A stretch of DNA of 64,000 bases from Trema orientale (GCA_002914845.1 JXTC01000034.1:1297888-1361887); one strand, 5' to 3'. Shown: positions 11,392-23,354, numbered from the stretch's first letter. Numbers and translations are program-made. The notes: generated by a model not told the origin, from the sequence alone.

Positions 11392-13208
11392 TGCTGGTAT
11401 ATTGACCTAACAATTAGGAAAAACCATACATGCATGTAAACTATGGAAAAAACATGATCACATCATGAATGCAGCAGAAAAGTTAGCAGATTTAGGTCTT
11501 AAAATTTTTCTTGAAAATAATTTTCATAACCGTAGAGCATGCATGTAACATATACAAAATCACGTATAACATAAATCAAATCTAGATACATAAATCAAAT
11601 CTAGATACATAAATCCTAGAGATGAGATTAGGGTTTACCTCTTCTAGCGTGCTCCTTATTGATCTCCTTGTTGATGGTGATCAAATATCCAACCCTAGAT
11701 CATCTTGTCTATTCTTCTGCTCTTGGTTGATGAGGCAAGTGGGTACTAAGTTTTATCCTTCGTTGGAGAATGATCAAGAGCACTTTCTTAATCCTTTAGA
11801 ACACCGGGACGTGAGATGAGACTGTGAGATTGTAGGAAAATTTTTCTCTTCTCTCTTTCTCAGCCTTGGCCAAATTCTCTCTCTTTTTCCCTCTATTTTT
11901 CTTGTATCACAGCTAGGTTTTCTGTGTAGTTTTTTCTCTCATATATCTTATATAAATGGGGCATAAAACTGCTAATTCTAGTCCAATTAGAATTGGACTT
12001 GTTCGCTAATTTAGGCTTTGGGTATATTTTTATAAATATATCTAACTCATATAACTTATTTATAAAAATACCAACTTCTGTATAGAATCATTATTTTATA
12101 CAGTTTCATGAAACTAATTTCACAAATACTACCAACTAATTAATGAGTTTTGTTGAGTTAGACAAGAGACCTAATGGATCCAAATAATCTAAGCTCCAAT
12201 AGTATGATAAATACATAATAACTCTTATTATGGTATTTATATAAATACTGTTAGTAAGGGGGACACTGCATTAAAGGCCCAATATTGCACTCTTAGATTA
12301 AATGTCATGCCTTTTATAGAGATTTAATTAACTAGCCTTGATTAAGCGAACCATCTAGCATATACTATACCACATGTAAAATCCCTATACAATGTCGTAG
12401 TTGGATAGATGAAATTACCGTAATACTCCTCCAATACATATTTACCTTTAAGTTACTATCTTTCTATTAAGGAATACTATTATCAATAATTTTGTTCTTA
12501 ATGGCCATTTAGATAAAATTATCAACTAATTCACAAAGTGAATACTAAGATATTAGATTTAATTATTTCATGAATCTTGAAAGACCTTAAATTAGCATTA
12601 ATATATAGTGTCCTATTTAGTATTCCTGTTAATTCATAAGTCATAATCTCTAGTATGCCAAAGTTCACCTCTAATTTCACAAAGACTAGTCTTTTAACAA
12701 ATCAAAAGGCTACAACCCGTGAAAGTAAGTCCAATCAAACATCAAGGATTAAGATCTACATGATAAAAGCTAGTTTATGGTAATACTAAGAATTGAGTTA
12801 CGACACTCTAATTCTTTATATTACCTAGTCCAGTTTAATACGCATAATTTATTTATGTTGTACTAGTATTTCTATCAGAAGTCAAACACTTCAATGATTT
12901 GAGACACATCATTCCCGTTGAGATAGACAAATACTACAATCTTTAGTAAATAAAGTATTTCATCTTTATTTACAGATTGTGAACTAGTTAATTTAGACTT
13001 AGATAAAGAAACAAGTCTTCCTATAATTAACACTTAATAATATTTGATTCTTTATATACAATTAAAGTCATGGAATCTTTTTCAAATAAATAAACTATTC
13101 AACTGAGATAGTTTAATCTAGCAAATATCATAATTGCATATAAAAGAAAGTTGTTTACACTAAAAGGGTAAAATTGAAAATCTACTTTTTAAGACAAATA
13201 TCCTAACA
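11392..13208 (-). repeat. Solo LTR A (copia-type family) with perfect target duplication
   Basis: Plus-strand ends are TGCTGGTAT and CTAACA. It is flanked on both sides by TAATG (11387-11391 and 13209-13213). It aligns with the repeat at 13515-15142 over most of its length (for example GCCCAATATTG, TAGCATATACTATA, ACATATTTACCTTTRAGTT). On the minus strand the GAGATTCACTATCC-like leader of the sister copy and a TGTTAG start resemble copia LTRs. There is no internal region or second LTR at this site. Confidence 0.75.
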
Positions 13209-13514
13209 TAATGCCCCTGAAACAAGGTTTCAATGGAATAGCTATCTTTGCAGTGACATCTATCTCCCATCTAACCTCTTTTCATTTTTAAATTAATAAT
13301 GGTTTTGAAAACATGCAGCACAAATATCAGGGACATATAAGAATACTACACTAGTTCACAATAAGGTTTCACCTTGACTATTGGTAAACCAAACCTGAAT
13401 TTTAAGTATTCCTTTTGTAAATATAATAAAAAGAGTTCAACAACTCTCAATATAGACTCATGAGTAAACCGATCCCTATGCCATCAATTATACCACCATA
13501 ATGATGCTTGGATC

Positions 13515-15142
13515 TGCTGGTATTCGTTGGAATAAAATTCTAGAATATATTTTCATAAAATCATTTTCAAGAACACCATAGTTTTGTAAAATCTAGAAAC
13601 GCAGCAGAATTGGTCGTTTAAAATTTTTCTCTTTACAAAACATTTCAGATCGTGATCGAACATAAATTAACTCTTGATCTAGATAAAAACAGTACCCAAA
13701 TTCGCTCCAAAATCTTCTCGTCTTCCCGTCTATTCTCAAAAGCTGTTTGATTGATCCGGTGGGTAGTCACCTTCTTGATTCCCAATAAAGAGATCCGCAG
13801 ATGAACAAGAAGACAATCTTCTCAAATCGATATCTCCTAGATGGCCGAAACACCAAGGATAGTGAATCTCCTAGTGTGGCCGATTTTTCTCTGCTCTCCC
13901 CCTCTCTGTTTTTCATGTGATACTCTCTTCTCAATAGGTGTTTCATGTGTAACTCATACAACTAACTATTAGAGAACCTTTTTCTTAATTATAGAGAGAT
14001 TAGTAAACCCTAATGGGCTTATTGGGCTCCACTGATCATCAAATAACTATTGGGCTTTAATTTGAGCTAGACAGGGAACCAGATGGATCCATAAAGCACA
14101 AGCTCCAATGGACCATATACCCACAATTAAAATTAACTCATAATTATGATTGGGCCTTGTCCATTAATATTGAGGCACACCACTATAGGCCCAATATTGA
14201 ACTTTTGGACTAAATATCATTTATTTTCTGTGAAGCTTATTATCAAATAATTAGCTCGATCCATTTAGCATATACTATATCTGTAGACTTACCCCCAGTG
14301 CAATGCTATACTAGCAAGGTGAAATTACCGTATTACTCTTCTAGTACATATTTACCTTTGAGTTGCCATTTTTCATTTAATGGATAATAGTTGACTACGG
14401 TCTTTGTATCTGCTTATACCAACACAGTCAAATTCACATAGTGAATGCCGGGACCTTGGTTTATATTATCCAAATACTTGAAAAACTCAAAGTGACATTA
14501 TATACATGGCGTCCATCATGAAAAACGTTCTATACATTTCATATACATTATCTTCCAAGATACCGGAGTTTGAACTATAAATCGGAACTAGTCCTTTAGT
14601 AATTCAAAAAGACAAAACACATAAAAGTAAGTTCGTTAAATACTAGGATTAAGGTCTTCTACAATAGTGCTAGATTAGTGAAATTATAAATTTGAGTTAC
14701 GGCACTTAATCTTAAATTCTAATTCACTCGGTCCTGTTCAATGTTGTTATAACTTTCTTATAACACACTAGTGTTTCTATCCGAAGACTCACTTCGACAA
14801 TTGGAGACTTCATTAATTAAATAGACAATACTACATTCTATGGCATAGTAAAGTATTCCATCTTCAATATGCAGAATGTGAACAATTTAATTTAGACATA
14901 ATGGAATAAAGAATATAATATCTCTCACATATGAGCTCATCATACGAATAATTCTTTATTACTCATTACATATCTCGGAGTCTTTAGATATTTGCATACA
15001 TCGCATATATATCAATAGGATATAAATGAAATAAAAATTCATAACATAGAATTTATTAACAACAAATAGATAACAAATAATCTGATAAATATTATTTATA
15101 ATGTCAAAATAATAAACTGCTTTATAGGACATTATTCTAACA
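13515..15142 (-). repeat. Solo LTR B, same family as solo LTR A
   Basis: Plus-strand ends are TGCTGGTAT and CTAACA. It is flanked by GGATC (13510-13514) and TGATC (15143-15147), a 5-bp target duplication with one change. It is 1628 bp against 1817 bp for copy A, with several indels. Because each copy has its own target duplication, the two are independent insertions rather than the two ends of one element with a 306-bp interior. Confidence 0.75.
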
Positions 15143-15147
15143 TGATC

Positions 15148-15683
15148 CATCTCAAATCCAGTAATGAGTTACAAACATAACTCAATAGTAACCAACTCAA
15201 TGACGACTTTAATCCATAATAGATTATAATTAGAGTCTCCAAAAATTCCCAATAGTCAACACAAGCAAAGTATCTCAAATAGTACTCATTCATTAATACC
15301 AAGAGGGAATACATCGATAATATTGAATCATATCATCATCAATCAATTTAGCATCTAATATACCAATTCCACTTACTACGCTAAGTAAGTAGGACAAAAA
15401 GAAGTTTTTCGCTTGATATATAGTTTGCTAAATAAACTATCAAGTACTTAAGACATATCAATTTATTTTAAATCATAGTTAAACATAATAGAAATTTTCT
15501 TGAAATTTTAAAACTTTTTCATTATTTTCAAACACGTCTCTCTAAGAGATTCGAAAGCACATCTTTTCTTTTCATTGATAAATACATTATGCAAATAATT
15601 TTTCATAATTTTTTATTAATGAAAAACTTTAGATAATGCTTTAGTGAGGCTTTTTCTTTAATTTTTATAACTTGAGGTACCAT
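15148..15683. other. Interior of the gypsy-like element, no coding signal
   Basis: AT-rich, with no ORF of note. It belongs to the non-coding interior of the host retrotransposon, between solo LTR B and the Athila-type LTR. Confidence 0.5.
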
Positions 15684-17221
15684 TGATAACTCTATGAAAA
15701 TAGAGTTATTTATGTTCTTTTTCTTAAATATTTTGTGTGTTTTTGTGTAATTTTAGTTTAATTTAGGTTGTTTATAGTTAATTTGATTTTTAGTATTTAG
15801 ATATAATTTTTATTTAATTTCATTAGATTTTAGGTATTTAATTTAATTTATTTAATGTAGTTTAGGATAATTTAGTTTTATTTAATTAAATTCGGAATTT
15901 ATTTAATTTTGATTATGATTTGTTATTTATTTATTTTATTTGATTTTGTTTTAATTTTATTGATTTAGGTTAAATGAAAAAGAAAAGAAAAAAAAAAAGA
16001 GAAAAGAAAAGAAAAAAAATCGGAAAAACGAAGCCCAAAACGCGCGAGTGAGAGAAGAAAATCAGGCGCGATCTCGGCCGTCCATCTCGGTCAAAAGGAA
16101 CCAGGCGGGCGCGTGCACACCACGCGCGAGGGCAGGCGAGTGAAGAGCTAGCCGACATCTGTGGGCCCCGCGTCGTCAGCTGCTGCCAAGGGTGCCGGAT
16201 CCTGTGTTTCGCGAGCTCCGTGCAACCGGTTCCTCCAGCCAGTAAAGAAGCGCCACTTCAGCCGGTTGACTTTGACCCTTTCTCCAGCCAATCAGGTGCG
16301 AGTTTCGTGCCGCGCGCACGGGTTTCGGCCGCATGGGATCACAGCCCATAGCCCAGAAAACGCGTGTAACGGAGGGGAAGAGAGAGAAAAGGAAAGAAGG
16401 AATTGTGAGTAATTGACACATCGCATGACCAATCAGATTGCACCATTAGGTTCGTGGGAACCTGCTCAACACTCCAATTTCAGCTATAAATACCCCAGAA
16501 CGTGAGAGAAAAAAAACACACCAATTTTGAGAGAGAAAACTCTGCTTTTTCTAGAGAGAGTGTGTGAGATGAGTGAGATGTTAGGCTAGTTTTTAGAGAG
16601 GCTAGAGAGATGATCTTAGTTGTGTAGTTTTTCTGTTTTCCAGCTTTGATTCCTGGGAGTGCTTCAACGCTTATAAATTTGGTTTGTTAAATTCTTCATT
16701 ATTTTTATTTTTCAATATATTATTTTCTAGTTTCTCATATAAATTCAGTCATGCTTTCTTTATGTGGTGATTTAAACTAGATTATAATTATATTTATTTT
16801 ATTAGTGGATCTTTTACTGCAGTATTGTCTCTGTGATATATTGTCGATCTTAGATAACTAGTAAGATAGATTATTTTGGTTTTAATTGGAAGAATTTCTC
16901 ATATTGAATACTTTAGATTAATATTTGTTATCAATTGCTATATTTTCCGGTTATGTGTTTGGGATGTGAAACATATAATTGAGTGATAAAAAGGAATCAA
17001 AGTAGGTAACAGTTAGACAAGCAATTAAGTGAATCTTGAAGCCTTGTTTTCTCATATTGGTATTTTCGTTCATAATTCTGCTATTATTTATTGCTCAGTT
17101 TATTTTTATTTTCAATTTTTCTTTCTATTTTTCGTTACCTTTTATTGTTGATTTACTTCTCTGTGGGATCGACACCTTAATCTATACTGCGATAGCCGCT
17201 AGTATATTTTGAGCGTAGACA
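15684..17221 (+). repeat. 5' LTR of the Athila-type element
   Basis: TG...CA ends, and a CTCTGTGGGATCGAC block near the 3' end that is characteristic of Athila-like LTRs. A GC-rich stretch (16020-16350) is followed by CTATAAATACC (16482), a good TATA box. Confidence 0.8.
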
Positions 17222-17280
17222 AAATTTGGCNNNNNNNNNNNNNNNNNNNNNNNNNNNNNNNNNNNNNNNNNNNNNNNNNN
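17222..17280 (+). other. Primer-binding site, mostly hidden by a 50-N gap
   Basis: TTTGGC at 17225-17230 is the visible start of the expected primer site. The 50 Ns at 17231-17280 hide the rest and possibly the true gag start. Confidence 0.65.
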
Positions 17281-17284
17281 GTGT

Positions 17285-19069
17285 ATGTCTTGGCATAGAG
17301 ACGAAACAGGAAGACTTAGTAGACGATTAGATTTTGAAGAAGATTCATCCTCTTGGTCAGGCACAGATTCGTCAGAAACACCTTTACCAGCCAACATGAA
17401 TCAAATTGAGAATAACGCTGCTAGGACTTTAAATGATTACCTACACCCAACCCGCACAGCCACACCTTCATGCCTCATTTTTCCACAAAATACACCGCAA
17501 ATGGATTTTAAACCTGGCATAATTCAACTTTTACCTAACTTCCATGGCCTAGATAGTGAAAATCCATATTTGCATATTAGGGAATTTGAAGATGTAGTGG
17601 CCACTTTCCATAGCCAACCCAATGCAGTAGACGCTGTTAGATTAAAATTTTTCCCATTCTCCTTGAAAGATAAAGCGAAGAGTTGGCTATACTCTTTGAG
17701 ATCGAGATCCATAGGTACATGGGCGGAAATGACCCGAGCTTTCTTTAACAAATACTTCCCGCACCATAAGACCAGCAGCCTTAAAAGACAGATCTCAACC
17801 TTTTCCCAAAAAGATAGCGAAACATTATACCAAGCCTGGGAGAGATTCAAAGAGTTACTGAACATGTGCCCACATCATGGGTACGAAAATTGGCGACTAG
17901 TTAGTTATTTCTATGAGGGATTAACCATTAGGGAGCGCCAATTCATAGAGATGATGTGTAATGGAGAGTTCCTACAAAAAGACCCAGATGAAGCCATAGA
18001 CTACCTGAATGAGTTAGCTGAGAAAGCCCGTACATGGACTAGACCTAGTACTACTGATAGCACTAATAGGTCACGACCAACCGGAATCTACCATCTTAGG
18101 GAAGAAGATAGCCTTAAAGCCCAACTCGAAGCTGCGACTAGGGAATTAGAGGCTTTGAAAACTAGAGATAGTAGAGTCACACATACGGTTGCTAGGGTGG
18201 AATCTCAAGCTACATGTTTTATTTGTGGGGGAGTGGAACATTTAGCTCAGGATTGCCCAACTTACAGTGAGATGAGAGGGGTTTATGAAGAACAATGCAA
18301 TGCCTTAGGAACGTTTAGAAAGCCTTTCTCACCGTACTCCGACACGTACAATCCTGGTTGGAGAAACCACCCAAACTTTAGCTGGAGGTCTGACCAAAAC
18401 CAACCTATATCATCTAGTACCAATAACTGGAACACTGAGGCACCACCACCTAGGAATTACTCTGCACCTCAATACAATGCACGACCCAATAGAAATCTTT
18501 TAGAGGAAACACTTCAGGCATTTATGGAGGCACAGAATAAAACTAATCAAAAGTTTGAGTCTGTACTTACACAGGTGGTGGAAGAGAATAAAGAGATTAA
18601 GAGTCAGATAACTAAGCTGACTAACGCCCTTACTGTACAAGAGCGTGGAAGATTTCCTGCCCAACCTCAGTCTAATCCGAAGGGGCAACACTTGGCACAA
18701 ACCTCTAGCACTGATACGCAAAATATTAAAGAGGTCAATTCCATTACTACTCGAAGTGGTAAGACTTTAGACGGTCCAACTCTATCAAGTGACACTATCA
18801 CTCTGGATAGTACTCAAAATGCCCCTCCACAAGAAGCTGAAAAGAAATTTCCGGTTAAAGTGCCTTTTCCTCAAGCTCTCAAAACAAGAAAAATACCGGA
18901 AAATCAAGGTGAGATCCTCGAAAACCTTATGCAAGTTAAAATTAATCTACCTTTGTTACATGTGATCAAGCAGGTACCATCATACGCTAAGGTGATTAAA
19001 GATCTGTGCACCATAAAAAAGAGGCACCACGTCAAGAAGACTGCATTCTTGACCGAGCAGGTAAGTGCG
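17285..19069 (+). CDS. Athila-type gag polyprotein, uninterrupted frame from gap to gap
   Basis: This is the structural (capsid/nucleocapsid) polyprotein of the retrotransposon, acting in cytoplasmic virus-like particles. The frame is open for about 595 codons with no stop, in contrast to every other retroelement ORF here. The retrotransposon gag core lies at about residues 80-240 (SWLYSLRSRSIGTWAEM, LVSYFYEGL). A CCHC zinc knuckle CFICGGVEHLAQDC lies near residue 313, a Gln/Asn-rich linker follows, and the last part (KKFPVKVPFPQALK onward) leads to protease. The apparent ATG at 17285 lies five bases after the N gap, so the real start may be upstream. The frame ends at the N at 19070, which sits between two copies of a 139-bp block. 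In the second copy the frame goes on to the protease start, then breaks off near 19269. Confidence 0.75.
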
Positions 19070-19209
19070 NGCAAGTTAAAATTAATCTGCCTTTGTTACA
19101 TGTGATCAAGCAGGTACCATCATACGCTAAGGTGATTAAAGATCTGTGCACCATAAAAAAGAGGCACCACGTCAAGAAGACTGCATTCTTGACCGAGCAG
19201 ATAAGTGCG
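18931..19209 (+). repeat. 139-bp direct repeat around a single N (likely assembly overlap)
   Basis: 18931-19069 and 19071-19209 are the same 139 bases apart from two G/A differences, with one N between them. The two copies together with the N span 279 bases of gag. A single copy would keep the gag frame continuous, which suggests two unmerged contig ends rather than a biological repeat. Confidence 0.8.
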
Positions 19210-19269
19210 GTAATTGAGCAGAAAACACCGCCCAAATATAAGGATCCAGGTTGTCCCACTATCACCTGC

Positions 19270-19599
19270 CATAATAAGGACATTCACATAGCTTATCACA
19301 ATAATGGACATAGGAGTACAAGAATGAATGTCCATTTGAACTGAGAAATTTCGACAGGAGTAGAATTTACTAGTTTCGTGTCATCCTCGACACTTCTGAA
19401 ACTAGAATTTTAAGGTATAACCATCTCAAAGATATCAAATTTCCATTCTAAGGAAGTGAACGAAGGATTCGTAATGGATTTAAACAAAGACAATATATTT
19501 AGCCAATTCTTAAATGATGTATAAGGTTTTGTCAAATACTTTTCCAAAATCTCTCTTAAATACAAAAATACCACAGGTAAGATCCCAGACGGATCTAAA
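19270..19599 (-). other. 5' leader of the minus-strand gypsy-like element
   Basis: Sequence between the primer site (19600-19618) and the Athila junction, read on the minus strand. It has no convincing ORF. A short hairpin (GGACATTCA near 19277 against TGAATGTCC near 19325) is visible. Confidence 0.5.
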
Positions 19600-19618
19600 G
19601 CCTGAAGCTATGATACCA
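19600..19618 (-). other. Primer-binding site of the minus-strand gypsy-like element
   Basis: Minus strand TGGTATCATAGCTTCAGG, close to the initiator tRNA-Met complement TGGTATCAGAGC used by most plant LTR elements, four bases from the LTR end. Confidence 0.75.
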
Positions 19619-19622
19619 AATC

Positions 19623-21771
19623 TATCAAGACTGGAAATCCAAGGTCGTGACTTTTAGTAATTTTATGTGAAAATAGTGATAAACAGAGAAAATTGCATAC
19701 TTACAATTTCAAATTTTAGTCCTCCTAAATAAGTAAAATTCAAATTAAGAAAACCTTTCATTAATACAGATTTTTCAAGAAAATACTTCACTCAAAATTT
19801 AGAGAGATTCTAATTAATTTATTGAGAAACTTTTTAATAAATCTTACAATATCGATAAAAAAAGTTCAGTCTTAAACTTTAGGCCCAAAATTCTAAAAAA
19901 ATTTACATAAAGTTATTTATGATTCCAAGTACTCAAATATATAGTGTTGTTGTCCTCATATATCCACTTAGTAAGAACATTAAACTTGGCTAAATATTTG
20001 AACGAGTAAGGAAATTATATAGGATATAAACACCTACCAGGAAATAGGAATAGAACTATAGGCACAAGCCAAACAGCTTGTCTAGCCACCATGACAATTA
20101 ACACAAATAATTCAACACCTGAAAAGAGGAAGAAGTAAGGAGGATGAGCATTTACATGCTCAGTAGAAACTCAATTACCTTTTTAAAATAGATGCAACTT
20201 TTACCAAACCTGGATGGTTAATACCTTTTCGAAAATCTATTTATAAACCAAGTTTATAAAATAATCGATATCCAGAATAATCACATATTCAAAACCAAAA
20301 CCAGAATCGCAAGATTGTACATATCATAAATCATCCCATCCCATGAGCTTACGTCCTCTTATCACGAACCAGAGTAACTCATACTATGTATACTAAGTAC
20401 TCTCTGCTGGATACCTATTCCAGAAAATCGGAGGGATACCCATGTGTCTATGTCTACTAAACTGGAGAGGCAACTGAATGCCTATGCCTACCGAGTAGGG
20501 GGTAATCAGAAGACAGCGTGCGGGTTTACAGGCTCTCACCGAGGGCGAGAATACTGGTAGCCTACTAAATACCGTAATGCCTAAGATGTATCTCATGTAT
20601 GATCCTATGGTACGTACAATATGTAACAAGATATGTAAGAACCATGTAATACATAACCAGACAATGCTTTAAAACTCTACTTAATATTATTCTGGAATTT
20701 ACTGTACCATGGGCTGCAAATCTGCTAAATCATCCCATGATCACGATTTTATAAATATGTATAGAAGTCACACAGTCTAATTCTAGAATAGTCCAAGATT
20801 TTCCAACAGTCTATCAAAATATCGTTTTATTCATGATTTTTACAAAATAGTCATAATGCAAAAATTTAAATTAAAGCATGCATAAAGCCAGGTAATTGAA
20901 TCCCTACCTCAATCGAGTCATTAGATAGTGTTACGGTACTATTAAAAACGTTTGACGTTGTTTGGCGGTCATTCGGAAGGTCAGAGGTCATTTTCAAACC
21001 CTCGATTGTTTGGTTCGAAATACTATTTTTCCAACGGAGCCTAGAATAGAGAAACGGACATCTCTATTAAATTCCTAGCACCCAATAGCTAAGTTAGACA
21101 TATAACTTGACCGATTTGGGCTCGGATTCGCACGGCATGCAAAACAAGGCAAATCTTAGCCGTCAAATTTCATTTTTCGTGTCGGTCATAGTCAATATAT
21201 ATCTCAAAATTCATATTTTCACGAGTACATCACAAATATGCGGTTTATTTGATGATCTAACAGTCGAATTGAAAAATAAATACACAAACTCAAATAACTC
21301 AAAACAAACTAAAATGGCAAAATCCAATTCGGGTAATTTCGAGTTGAGATATATATACCAGTAGAAAGGTCGTGAAGAGACGAATCGAACGCCACCAGTT
21401 TCATGGCCTTAGGTGGCCGGAGTTGACGGCGGCAAACAAAAACACCCAGGGCCTCGTATTGTATTTTCCGGTGATGGCAAGCTTCGGCGAGGCTGGGATC
21501 GGGGGCGGAGCTTCATCTGAGCTTGGTAGTCCTCGGCGGCTGTCGTTGGCCGGCTTGCGTTCATTGGCAGTGGACCTGTGCTGCTCGCTTCGGCTGGAAG
21601 AGAAGAAGAAGAAATTGTCGAGGGAGAGGAGAAAGAAAGAAGGGAGGAAGAGAGACGGGAAAGTATGGCACGTTGCACCCATTTAATGGGCTGCCCATTT
21701 TTTTAAAATTGTATTTTGACCCATAAATTTTTAAATTGTTTTCAATTTAATCCTAAAAAAAATTACGAAAT
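19623..21771 (-). repeat. 5' LTR of the minus-strand gypsy-like element, truncated
   Basis: 2.15 kb, aligning with 7345-10366. It lacks about the last 140 plus-strand bases of its partner: after TTACGAAATA it passes directly into bHLH exon 5 codons. Confidence 0.8.
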
Positions 21772-21798
21772 AACCTAAGACAGGCTTTGCTCAAGTAG
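21772..21798 (+). pseudogene. bHLH pseudogene exon 5 remnant
   Basis: The frame NLRQALLK then TAG (21796-21798) matches NLRQALLK in the last exon of the intact gene (53655-53678). The first 16 or so codons of the exon are missing, and the sequence to the left is LTR. It is short, but the match is at base level (CTAAGACARGC, CTCAAG) and the sequence beyond it matches the intact gene's 3' UTR (TTTCGGATNNATNTA). Confidence 0.78.
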
Positions 21799-22572
21799 TA
21801 CTAGTATATTACTAATTTATGTGAATTGTAAAACGAAGTTTACGTGGCTCTTTAATTTGTTTCGGATTTATCTAGATATATTAACCGTGTTACAAGCTCA
21901 TAATTATTTAGCTTCATAATGTTTTTTTTTTTTTCCCTTTTTTTGAGTGAACGTATATAATAATGTAAGATTATCTCGATCGAGACAATGAGATTGTTAT
22001 GTAACTGATGAAATCAAAGCAATAATTAATAATATAGAACACTAATGATTAAATTAGTTTAGCTGGTGAATCGAATGCCTCCATCCATTGAGCCTCTCTA
22101 CCTTATTGATCAAGAAACAATTTTTACACAGTTTCATTGGTTGAAATTCTATGTATCGAAATATCACTTAATCAGATTCCTTGTTCATAGATACAACGTA
22201 CCTAGTATTCCTTTATAAGATTGGGAAACAAAAGATTTGAAATTACAACAACATAATGGCAGAATTGGGTAAGTAACAAGTGAATTATCATTAATAATTA
22301 TCTCAATTGAAAATGATAAAATCCATTAATTAATCTATGCATGGTGGAATGGATAACGTAAGTTTCCTAATTCTTTAGCATTCTGCTCACATGTTTTCTT
22401 GATTTTCTTACTTTTGGCCTGAGTCTCTGAATATACCTCCTCAAATATTCGATCTAGATAATATCGACCAGTTGAAACTTATCCTGATTTATGCTTTGGG
22501 ATGCTTTCAATTCTTATATGCTCAAAGAATATGTTGAAAGAATCTCAAAAAATAAATAAATAAATAAAAACA
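21799..22572 (+). other. 3' UTR and flank of the bHLH pseudogene
   Basis: The first 150 bases or so resemble the 3' UTR of the intact copy. The rest is AT-rich with no gene, ending in the TAAGA target duplication of the copia element. Confidence 0.5.
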
Positions 22573-22577
22573 TAAGA

Positions 22578-23085
22578 TGTTAGGTTATACATTTATAACT
22601 AAAAGTGGGCCACATGGTTTTATAGCAATTATATAATATTAGGGCTGTCTAATTAAGTGGGGCCAATTAAGTGATCTAATTGAGGACTCAGGAAGTTACC
22701 TACTTAGTATGGACTCTGTAATGTGTGGTTACCTAATCCTAGTCCAATAAGGATTGATGTGGTCTCTATTGGCTACTAGTATATAAGGACATAACTATAG
22801 GGTTTTGGTCCCCAAGCCAAATAGAATCTGTGCTCTTCTCCTCTACATCCATCAATAGAGAGAGTTCCCATTGAGCATACATAGAGTATTATGGCTGTGG
22901 AAGACCTTCCACTCTCAGATTCTAATCAGTTAATTGCTTCCGCTTTTGTGATCTCACCCTTTGCTGTCAAACACAATGGATTCAGGTTAGTCACGGGTTT
23001 CTCTCAACAAATCTTTTCCTGACAATTTGGCATGATACATTCTGGGATTGTATTTGGTTTAATAATCTATTATGTACATCTAGCA
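22578..23085 (+). repeat. 5' LTR of the copia element
   Basis: Starts TGTTAGGTTATAC and ends ACATCTAGCA. An AGTATATAAGGAC TATA box lies at about 22780. Confidence 0.9.
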
Positions 23086-23087
23086 AG

Positions 23088-23100
23088 TGGTATTAGGAAC
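23088..23100 (+). other. Primer-binding site of the copia element
   Basis: TGGTATTAGGAAC two bases after the LTR, a mutated initiator tRNA-Met complement. Confidence 0.7.
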
Positions 23101-23354
23101 AGAAAATCATGTTAAATTGCTTAGGATAATCAAACATATCTCTATTTTGTGATATCTTTAACTATTTGGCTTTCTAGGGTTTAGATATAACATTTATGAT
23201 TGATGAATTTTTCATGATTTTGTTGAGATATTAAGTGTTTAAGGGTTGAATTATGAGTTTTTGGTCATAAAGTTTACAGATTAGGGCAACAAAACGCATC
23301 AGGTTTGAGTTACCCAATATTAAAATCGGGTAATTTACACTAAGGCACCGCAAT

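Larger units (their letters stand above)
15684..19269 (+). mobile_element. Athila-type Ty3/gypsy element, truncated after gag / start of protease
   Basis: A 1.5-kb LTR starts TGATAACTCTATG and ends GAGCGTAGACA, then AATTTGGC runs into a 50-base N gap. TTTGGCGCCGTTGCC is the known tRNA-Asp primer site of Athila and related elements, so the gap covers it. A long gag ORF follows. The similarity stops near 19269 at the first residues of the protease region (PPKYKDPGCPTITC), and sequence of the host element resumes. Protease, reverse transcriptase, integrase and the 3' LTR are absent. Sitting inside a gapped area, the truncation may be real or an assembly effect. Confidence 0.8.
7345..21771 (-). 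mobile_element. Large Ty3/gypsy-like LTR element, minus strand, non-coding interior, hosting nested insertions
   Basis: Two direct repeats (7345-10366 and 19623-21771) align over their length once the 724-bp insert in the first is set aside. A primer-binding site (TGGTATCATAGCTTCAGG on the minus strand) adjoins the right LTR, and a polypurine tract adjoins the left one, so the element reads from right to left. Its own interior is only about 2.2 kb (10384-11391, 13209-13514, 15143-15683, 19270-19599) and shows no gag or pol, as in large non-autonomous derivatives. It interrupts the bHLH pseudogene: exon 4 lies to its left and the end of exon 5 touches its right edge. The right LTR lacks about 140 bp at that edge, so a deletion took the LTR end and the start of exon 5 together. 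No target duplication remains. Confidence 0.8.
3360..21798 (+). pseudogene. bHLH transcription factor (subgroup IVa, bHLH18/25-like) pseudogene, split by retrotransposons
   Basis: This is a degraded tandem copy of the gene at 51695-53690. Homologous pieces occur in the right order and strand: leader (to 3420), exon 2 (3855-3893), the end of exon 3 (5940-6268), exon 4 (6532-6926) and the last nine codons of exon 5 (21772-21798). Visible lesions are a stop at 3876-3878, loss of most of exon 3 at an LTR insertion, a one-base deletion after 6210 in the DNA-binding basic region, a stop at 6610-6612 in the second helix/zipper, a second frame shift soon after, and loss of the start of exon 5. A 14.4-kb gypsy-type element sits in what was the last intron. 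No functional product is possible. The remains still share clear protein-level similarity with the intact gene, so the duplication is not very ancient. Confidence 0.88.

Noticed and set aside
13209-13514. Reading 11392-15142 as one TRIM-like element with a 306-bp interior
   Set aside because: Each LTR copy has its own 5-bp flanking duplication and no clear primer site is present.
15970-16421. GC-rich open frames on both strands near 16 kb
   Set aside because: They lie in the promoter half of the Athila-type LTR and overlap each other.
20880-20930. GGTTCAATTACC-type B box on the minus strand of the LTRs (also near 4910 and 9350)
   Set aside because: No A box or tRNA fold at the right distance; it is part of the LTR and repeats with it.
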